Assembly: GCA_964611755.1 (NCBI GenBank)
Contig: CAZTBB010000003.1
Location: 1-64,000, forward strand
Source: CAZTBB01 sp964611755
GTDB lineage: Bacteria > Pseudomonadota > Alphaproteobacteria > Micavibrionales > Micavibrionaceae
Direction of reading: 5' to 3'
Length of the DNA stretch: 64,000 bases
This document shows, in pieces, positions 58,978-64,000 of the stretch. Numbering within the stretch: position 1 is the stretch's first letter; every line of letters starts with the position of its first letter. Made by a program: the position numbers and the translations under genes. The notes under the pieces were generated by a model. It saw nothing but the letters and a program-made list of their open reading frames with translations. It had not been told where the DNA came from and made no database searches.

Positions 58978-60111
58978 ATGACATTGGGAGATGGCGAAGA
59001 AACCCCACCTCAAGACAATGACCGCTTGAACATCATGCTGGTTGATGATTCTGCTGTTATTCGCGGAGCCATTGCACGTATTCTCGACAAATCACCACAA
59101 ACAAAAATCATTGCCTCTGTGGCCAATGGGCGCATTGCCGTTGATAATATTGATAAGCATAATCCTGACATTGTTATCCTTGATATCGAAATGCCGGAAA
59201 TGGATGGAATCACGGCTTTGCCTAAACTACTTGAAAAATGCCCGGGTGCTCAGGTTATAATGTGTTCTACATTGACAGATAAGGGCGCCGCCATATCCAT
59301 GAAGGCAATGACGCTTGGGGCTGTTGATACTATTTTAAAACCAAGTGCCAGAGAGGCTGGCCATGGATCAGACTTTGAAAAGAATATGCTTGCCCTTGTT
59401 GAATCTTTGGGCAAAAAGAAAAAACCGCACCTCTACACCGGAAAGGTAACACCAACTGTGCAAGCCCAGGCAACCAAACCCGTTCTTAACGGATTAACAA
59501 CCGATTATACGCTCCGAAGCCAAATCGGCCTCTATAGTGGCCGCCCCGCCATTCTAGCCATTGGCAGCTCCACAGGCGGGCCGCAAGCCCTTATGAAAGT
59601 GTTGGCGCATTGTAACAACTTCCCAATTCCAATCATTATCACCCAACATATGCCAGGAACATTCACCAAAATTCTGGCCGAGCATATTGTCCAGAACACC
59701 GGCGTTCCGGCCTTTGAAGTTGAAGAAGGCATGGAAATCGAAAAAGGCAAGATATACGTAGCAGCGGGTGGAAAGCACTTCATTTTGCAACAAAAAGACA
59801 ACAAGCTCTTTGCCCATTTGGATGATGGCCCGTCCGTGAATTTCTGCAAACCTGCTGTTGATCCGATGTTTTTATCCGCGATTGATATTTTCAAGCAAAA
59901 AGTCTTGGGCTTGATTCTTACCGGCATGGGGCACGATGGTATTGGCGGCGGTGAGAAATTAAATGAATTAAATGCGCGCCTGATCGCACAAGACCCCGAA
60001 ACCAGTGTGGTTTGGGGCATGCCGGGCGCTGTTGCTCAAAAAGGTTATTGTACAGAAGTATTGCCTCTTGATGAAATTGGGCCCTTTATTCGTAAGATTG
60101 TGGTAGGTTAG
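58978..60111 (+). CDS. cheB: chemoreceptor glutamate methylesterase CheB
   Basis: Removes methyl groups from chemoreceptors for adaptation. Receiver (about 17-135, acceptor Asp69 in VILDIEMPEMDG) followed by the esterase domain (about 185-375) with catalytic Ser in GSSTGGPQAL, His in TQHMPGTF and Asp in LTGMGHDGIGG. 377 residues. Next to cheR, its antagonist, separated by 4 bases. Confidence 0.95.
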   Translation: MTLGDGEETPPQDNDRLNIMLVDDSAVIRGAIARILDKSPQTKIIASVANGRIAVDNIDKHNPDIVILDIEMPEMDGITALPKLLEKCPGAQVIMCSTLTDKGAAISMKAMTLGAVDTILKPSAREAGHGSDFEKNMLALVESLGKKKKPHLYTGKVTPTVQAQATKPVLNGLTTDYTLRSQIGLYSGRPAILAIGSSTGGPQALMKVLAHCNNFPIPIIITQHMPGTFTKILAEHIVQNTGVPAFEVEEGMEIEKGKIYVAAGGKHFILQQKDNKLFAHLDDGPSVNFCKPAVDPMFLSAIDIFKQKVLGLILTGMGHDGIGGGEKLNELNARLIAQDPETSVVWGMPGAVAQKGYCTEVLPLDEIGPFIRKIVVG

Positions 60112-60115
60112 AATT

Positions 60116-60979
60116 ATGAAACTCGTCGATTTTGATGTTTACAAAGAATTGCTCAAGGAAAAATCCGGTCTTGTTCTCTCTCCGGACAAATCCTATTTGC
60201 TGGAATCACGCTTGACCCCCATATCCAAGAAATGGGGATTTGACGATCTGGAAGCGATGACAAAGTCACTGAATGGCGTTCCTGATAAGAACATGATCAT
60301 CGATATCATCGAGGCCATGACAACGAATGAAACATCATTCTTCCGTGATATGCGCCCCTTCGATCTCTTCCGTGACGAGACACTGCCTTACATGCTCGAG
60401 ACACGGGTTAACAAAAGACGTTTGAACATCTGGTGTGCCGCGGCATCAAGCGGACAAGAGCCCTACTCCCTGTCTATGATTATCAAAGAAATGGGCGCCG
60501 CCTTTAGCGGTTGGAATATCAATATTCTGGGCACGGATATTTCCAATGAAATTCTGGATCAGGCGCGAAATGGCGTCTATTCACAATTTGAGGTACAGCG
60601 TGGCCTGCCTATTCAAATGCTGATGAAATATTTCACCCAGCAAGACGATCAAAAATGGCAAATCAATGATGATATCAAGAAAACTGTTAAATATGAGTAC
60701 TTTAACCTTCTTGACTCCATGGCAAGCCTGGGCCGCTTTGATATTATTTTCTGCCGGAATGTTTTGATTTATTTTGATGAGGCAACAAAAGCCGATATCC
60801 TCGAGCGTATGAGCGCAATCATCGAGGATGATGGCATTGTCTTCCTTGGTGGTGCCGAGACCGTTCTAGGCATTACCGATGCGTTTAAACCCGTACCCAA
60901 TAAACGTGGTATATACGCCAAGCCGGATAGTATTCATTTCCAAACAAACGCCGCCTCGGCAAGCGTTGCAGGCGCATAA
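60116..60979 (+). CDS. cheR: chemoreceptor methyltransferase CheR
   Basis: SAM-dependent methyltransferase acting on chemoreceptors. The 287-residue protein has the N-terminal helical domain, TNETSFFRDMRPFDLF, SAM-binding IWCAAASSGQEPYSL, INILGTDISNEIL and FCRNVLIYFD. All are typical. Last gene of the che operon. Confidence 0.95.
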   Translation: MKLVDFDVYKELLKEKSGLVLSPDKSYLLESRLTPISKKWGFDDLEAMTKSLNGVPDKNMIIDIIEAMTTNETSFFRDMRPFDLFRDETLPYMLETRVNKRRLNIWCAAASSGQEPYSLSMIIKEMGAAFSGWNINILGTDISNEILDQARNGVYSQFEVQRGLPIQMLMKYFTQQDDQKWQINDDIKKTVKYEYFNLLDSMASLGRFDIIFCRNVLIYFDEATKADILERMSAIIEDDGIVFLGGAETVLGITDAFKPVPNKRGIYAKPDSIHFQTNAASASVAGA

Positions 60980-61092
60980 ATAACAATTCAAGAAAAGACC
61001 AAGACTTCCCCCTTGCACCGCGTGTTAATTCAGGCTAAAACCGCTTCTATTGCCTCTGGCACTAATATTTAGCAAGAACAAAAAGCGTGACT

Positions 61093-62709
61093 ATGCCATC
61101 TGATACCCAAACAATCCGTGATCCCCAAGCCATCAAAATCAAACGTGCCCTGATTTCCGTTTCTGATAAGGAAGGCATAGAAGACTTTGCCAAAAAGTTG
61201 CATGATCACGGCGTGGAAATCCTGTCTACGGGCGGCACAGCCAAATTATTGAAAGAAGCAGGCCTTCCCGTCAAAGATGTATCCGACCATACAGGTTTTC
61301 CTGAAATCATGGATGGCCGCGTAAAAACACTTCACCCCAAGATACATGGCGGCATTTTGTCCAAACGCGATGATGAAAACCACCAAAAGGCCCAGCAAGA
61401 GCATAATATTGATGATATCGATATGCTGGTTGTAAACCTCTACCCGTTTGTGGAGACCATGCAAAGTGGTGCCGGTTTTGCCACATGCATTGAGAATATT
61501 GATATTGGCGGCCCCGCGATGATCCGTGCCGCCGCCAAAAACCATCAATATGTCTCTATTATTACAGACCCCATGGATTATGAACGTGTTCTGGACGATA
61601 TGGAGAACCATGATGGATGCGTGACTTATGCAACGCGCAAACAATTGGCATCGACTGCCTTTGCGATGACAGCAACCTATGATTCTATGATCGCCAGCTG
61701 GTTTGTGACGCAAATGGGTGATAATTACGGTTATCCGCGCCGCATCAGCTTTTCCGGCACGCTGAAACAAACGCTGCGCTATGGCGAAAACCCGCATCAG
61801 AGCGCGGGCCTCTATCTGATTGATGATTCCACCCGCCCGGGAGCCGCCAGAGCCTCTCAACTGCAAGGAAAAGAGCTATCTTATAACAATATCAATGATA
61901 CAGATGCCGCTTTTGAATTGGTGGCCGAGTTTGAAAACCCGGCTGTAGCGATTATCAAACATGCCAATCCATGCGGCGTCGCTGAGGGTGAAACAATCCT
62001 CGAAGCCTATGAAAAGGCTCTTATCTGTGACCCGGTGAGCGCCTTTGGTGGTATTATTGCCATTAACCGAACATTGGATGCCGCCACAGCGGAGGCGATC
62101 ACCAAGAAATTCGTTGAAGTTATCATAGCCCCATCTATCGAGGCGGCCGCCATTGATGTGTTGAAGAAAAAAGATAAAATCCGCGTCCTCACAACAGGTG
62201 ATATGCCTGATATTCATCAACCGCGCCGGACCGTAAACCGTATTGCCGGCGGGTTATTGGTACAAGATGCTGATATTGGCGTTATTTCGGAAAAAGAGCT
62301 GAAAGTCGTTACCGACCGAGAACCAACTAAAAGCGAGCTTGAGAATATGCTTTTTGCCTTCCGCGTGGCCAAACATGTCAAATCCAATGCCATTGTCTAT
62401 GCCAAGGATTTAGCCACTGTTGGTATTGGCGCCGGACAGATGAGCCGTATTGATTCCTCCCGTATTGCCGCCTGGAAGGCCGAGGAAGCCGCCAAAGAGG
62501 CCGGATTGGATGAAAGCCTGGCCAAGGGCTCTGTTGTTGCCTCTGATGCGTTCTTCCCCTTTGCAGATGGTCTTATTGCCGCCGCAGAAGCTGGTGTAAC
62601 AGCCGTTATCCAACCGGGAGGCTCTATTCGTGACGAAGAGGTCATAGAAGCCGCCAATGAACGTGGTTTGGCTATGATTTTCACCGGAATGCGGCACTTC
62701 AGGCATTAA
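61093..62709 (+). CDS. purH: bifunctional AICAR transformylase/IMP cyclohydrolase
   Basis: Last two steps of purine synthesis. About 538 residues. The N-terminal cyclohydrolase domain shows RALISVSDKEGIEDFAKKL and STGGTAKLLKEAG, DGRVKTLHPKIHGG; the C-terminal transformylase domain has RYGENPHQSAGLYL and KHANPCGVAEG. ATG 61093 (MPSDTQ) is preferred over GTG 61087. It is followed by a 355-base space with no long gene. Confidence 0.97.
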   Translation: MPSDTQTIRDPQAIKIKRALISVSDKEGIEDFAKKLHDHGVEILSTGGTAKLLKEAGLPVKDVSDHTGFPEIMDGRVKTLHPKIHGGILSKRDDENHQKAQQEHNIDDIDMLVVNLYPFVETMQSGAGFATCIENIDIGGPAMIRAAAKNHQYVSIITDPMDYERVLDDMENHDGCVTYATRKQLASTAFAMTATYDSMIASWFVTQMGDNYGYPRRISFSGTLKQTLRYGENPHQSAGLYLIDDSTRPGAARASQLQGKELSYNNINDTDAAFELVAEFENPAVAIIKHANPCGVAEGETILEAYEKALICDPVSAFGGIIAINRTLDAATAEAITKKFVEVIIAPSIEAAAIDVLKKKDKIRVLTTGDMPDIHQPRRTVNRIAGGLLVQDADIGVISEKELKVVTDREPTKSELENMLFAFRVAKHVKSNAIVYAKDLATVGIGAGQMSRIDSSRIAAWKAEEAAKEAGLDESLAKGSVVASDAFFPFADGLIAAAEAGVTAVIQPGGSIRDEEVIEAANERGLAMIFTGMRHFRH

Positions 62710-62848
62710 GAAATAGCCTTAAATCCCTTAAAACCCCTCCAGGCAACGCTGAATTAAACCATAAAATGTAAATTTTTTATGTAATAACTGGCGGATTTCT
62801 GCGCCTTACAGCGCCCAAGCACCCTAATTCCATAAAAAATTAATATTC

Positions 62849-62864
62849 TTAACTTCTTTTTAAC
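62849..62864 (+). promoter_or_regulatory. CtrA-type binding site upstream of the EF-hand orphan
   Basis: TTAA (62849-62852), seven bases, then TTAAC (62860-62864). A further TTAA lies 9 bases upstream (62840). A -10-like TATATC occurs at 62873-62878. This matches the layout at 14285-14316. It lies about 200 bases before the gene at 63065. Apart from it and the small ORF at 62973, nothing stands out in 62710-63064. Confidence 0.55.
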
Positions 62865-62972
62865 CCGCCATCTATATCGTAGGGGTAACGATAAAGCCGA
62901 CTAAACGGACTTTATTAAGAATAAAAAGCTAAACGAATAATTAGCGGTTAAGGAAATAGAAGGGTTGTCAAA

Positions 62973-63050
62973 GTGTTAGATATTCAAGACTCAAAATCTC
63001 ACAAAACAGAACAAGCCCGTTTGCTATCTCCCCTAACCGCCAAGGTATAA
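62973..63050 (+). CDS. possible 25-residue leader peptide
   Basis: A GTG-started frame of 25 codons (LDIQDSKSHKTEQARLL, ending LTAKV) with AGAAGGG about 9 bases upstream, ending 14 bases before the next gene. It would be translated first on a transcript starting near the CtrA-type site. It has no known relatives that I can see and could be chance. Confidence 0.25.
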   Translation: MLDIQDSKSHKTEQARLLSPLTAKV

Positions 63051-63064
63051 AAAGGGTAAAACGC

Positions 63065-63667
63065 ATGTCAGGTGACGATATTATCAGCAGAGCAAGAAGT
63101 TTTCTGGACCGCAATAACGATGGTCAACTGGGGTTTAATGATGTCGCAGCTGGCGGTTCTCAGCTTATCTCAAGCGCCGCAGAAATGGGCGCAGAAGCAG
63201 CCATAGACGGTGTTACGGCAACTGGCGATTGGGTAATCGAGCAAGCTTTTGAAGCTCTTCAAAGCATTTTTGGTGATCAACCTTGGATGAGTGCCGTCCA
63301 GCAATTTCTTCAGGACAACTGGGAGCGTACAGGTATTTTCTTTGGCTTAGGCTTCCTCGGCGACCAAATCGGCATCTCACAAGGCTGGGGCATGAAAATA
63401 GCGCTCGGGCTGTCAGTGGCAGCCGCTGGCTTTACAGCCTTCCAACAATTCAGAGGCCAAACAGCCAACGATCCGGAGATGCAACAAGCATTGGATCAAA
63501 TAGAAGCCGCAGCCGCTCAGCCAGAAGGACAAAGAATTCTGACGGTTGGAACAAGGCAGATTGATTTGGATAGAGAAGTTGCTGGATTAGAGATAAACAC
63601 AACAGCTTTAGACAGCCTACCGCCTATTGGCACACAAACGACAGAATTAGAGCCAACAGCAGAATAA
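63065..63667 (+). CDS. EF-hand-motif protein of unknown function
   Basis: A 200-residue protein. Residues 15-26 (DRNNDGQLGFND) fit the calcium-binding EF-hand loop exactly. A hydrophobic stretch at about 98-131 (GIFFGLGFLGDQIG and GLSVAAAGFTAFQ) may cross the membrane. The C-terminus is Thr/Glu-rich. No signal peptide. AAAGGG is 8 bases before the ATG. Not recognised otherwise. Its CtrA-type promoter parallels that of the orphan at 14364. Confidence 0.6.
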   Translation: MSGDDIISRARSFLDRNNDGQLGFNDVAAGGSQLISSAAEMGAEAAIDGVTATGDWVIEQAFEALQSIFGDQPWMSAVQQFLQDNWERTGIFFGLGFLGDQIGISQGWGMKIALGLSVAAAGFTAFQQFRGQTANDPEMQQALDQIEAAAAQPEGQRILTVGTRQIDLDREVAGLEINTTALDSLPPIGTQTTELEPTAE

Positions 63668-63690
63668 ATTAGACAAACGAAAACAGTAAC

Positions 63691-64000
63691 ATGACTTTTA
63701 ACGGACCAAATACAGAGCTAGATGCAGACCTTACAGGCCTTCCTGTAAACCCTGCTCTTATTGGCCAAGGCTTTCAGCAGCCTGATCAGAACCGCCGCGA
63801 AGAGCCGCAAAATTTTGTATTTTTGGCTTGGCTTTTGACGGCAATTGGTCAAAACATTACGCGCCCATCAACATCGGAGGCCGCTCTAAACACCGCGATT
63901 GCTCCTAATGAGGTGGCAACGCCAATCTTTAACACAACAACCCTTCCAGGTGTATCTGCAGAAGGTGGAGCAGTGTCTCCATTAGGAGCAGACTTTACAA
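63691..64000 (+). CDS. partial gene of unknown function, running off the window
   Basis: An open frame from ATG 63691 to the end (103 codons, no stop). It begins MTFNGPNTELDADLTG and continues with a possible short hydrophobic segment (FVFLAWLLTAIG, about residues 47-58), then Thr/Ala/Pro-rich sequence. Only 23 bases separate it from the previous orphan, so the two are probably one operon. I do not recognise it. Confidence 0.5.
   Translation, partial: MTFNGPNTELDADLTGLPVNPALIGQGFQQPDQNRREEPQNFVFLAWLLTAIGQNITRPSTSEAALNTAIAPNEVATPIFNTTTLPGVSAEGGAVSPLGADFT

Noticed and set aside
60980..61086. CTGGCACTAATATTTAGCA before purH as a sigma-54 promoter
   Set aside because: The GC pair is missing at the -12 position.
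1..64000. tRNA, rRNA, CRISPR arrays, insertion sequences or phage genes
   Set aside because: None seen on reading; no repeated spacer pattern, transposase or integrase sequence.

Overview
This window comes from a motile alphaproteobacterium of moderate GC content, most likely a draft or metagenome-assembled genome because a run of 10 Ns interrupts flhA. The evidence for Alphaproteobacteria is the combination of flbT/flaF, a FlbD-type sigma-54 activator, ctrA, chpT, mipZ, a rod-binding-only FlgJ, and YejABEF. I cannot name a genus; the diverged flagellar proteins and several orphan proteins point away from the well-studied model genera.

Layout. 0.2-6.6 kb: flagellar genes flgI, flgJ-like, two FlgN-like chaperones, fliK, a diverged flagellin-family gene, flbT and flaF, with a sigma-54-type promoter before flgI. 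6.7-7.2 kb: a FlaG-like gene on the minus strand. 7.5-14.2 kb: fliF-fliG-fliH-fliN-motA-flbD. 14.4-24.8 kb: an orphan protein behind a CtrA-type site, flhA (broken by the gap), a methyltransferase, flhF, flhG, a second FliK-like protein, and convergent fliI-fliJ. 24.8-27.3 kb: three tandem OmpR/CtrA-type regulators, of which the third is ctrA and the first two have degenerate receivers. 27.3-35.6 kb: pgsA, pyrD, a HAD phosphatase, and yejA/yejB/yejE interleaved with kdsB, a histidine phosphatase and slyX. 35.8-45.5 kb: arginine biosynthesis, with a P-loop protein followed by argC-argB-argD, an amidinotransferase-fold enzyme, argF, argG and argH. 45.6-54.4 kb: yejF, small orphans, rpsU, an aminopeptidase P, mipZ, a J-domain membrane protein, galU and a phosphohexomutase. 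54.4-61 kb: chpT and a cheA-cheW-cheY-cheB-cheR operon. 61-64 kb: purH, a CtrA-type site, an EF-hand-motif orphan and the start of another gene.

How the genes fit together. CtrA, its phosphotransferase ChpT, FlbD and FlbT form the regulatory layer of the alphaproteobacterial cell-cycle and flagellar programme. FlhF/FlhG set flagellar position and number, MipZ places the division site, and the Che operon steers the motor. The arginine block covers every step from N-acetylglutamate to arginine except N-acetylglutamate synthesis and deacetylation.

The most unusual features are these: (1) two degenerate CtrA-like regulators directly upstream of ctrA; (2) three genes (argG and two small orphans) whose start codon lies 0-2 nt from the right arm of an inverted repeat that hides the ribosome-binding site, while the left arm overlaps a predicted -10 element; (3) an uncharacterised P-loop protein heading the arginine operon; (4) a flagellin-family protein whose conserved N-terminal segment is replaced by low-complexity sequence; (5) perfect TTAA-N7-TTAAC sites before two orphan genes. 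All calls come from reading the sequence; no database search was run.
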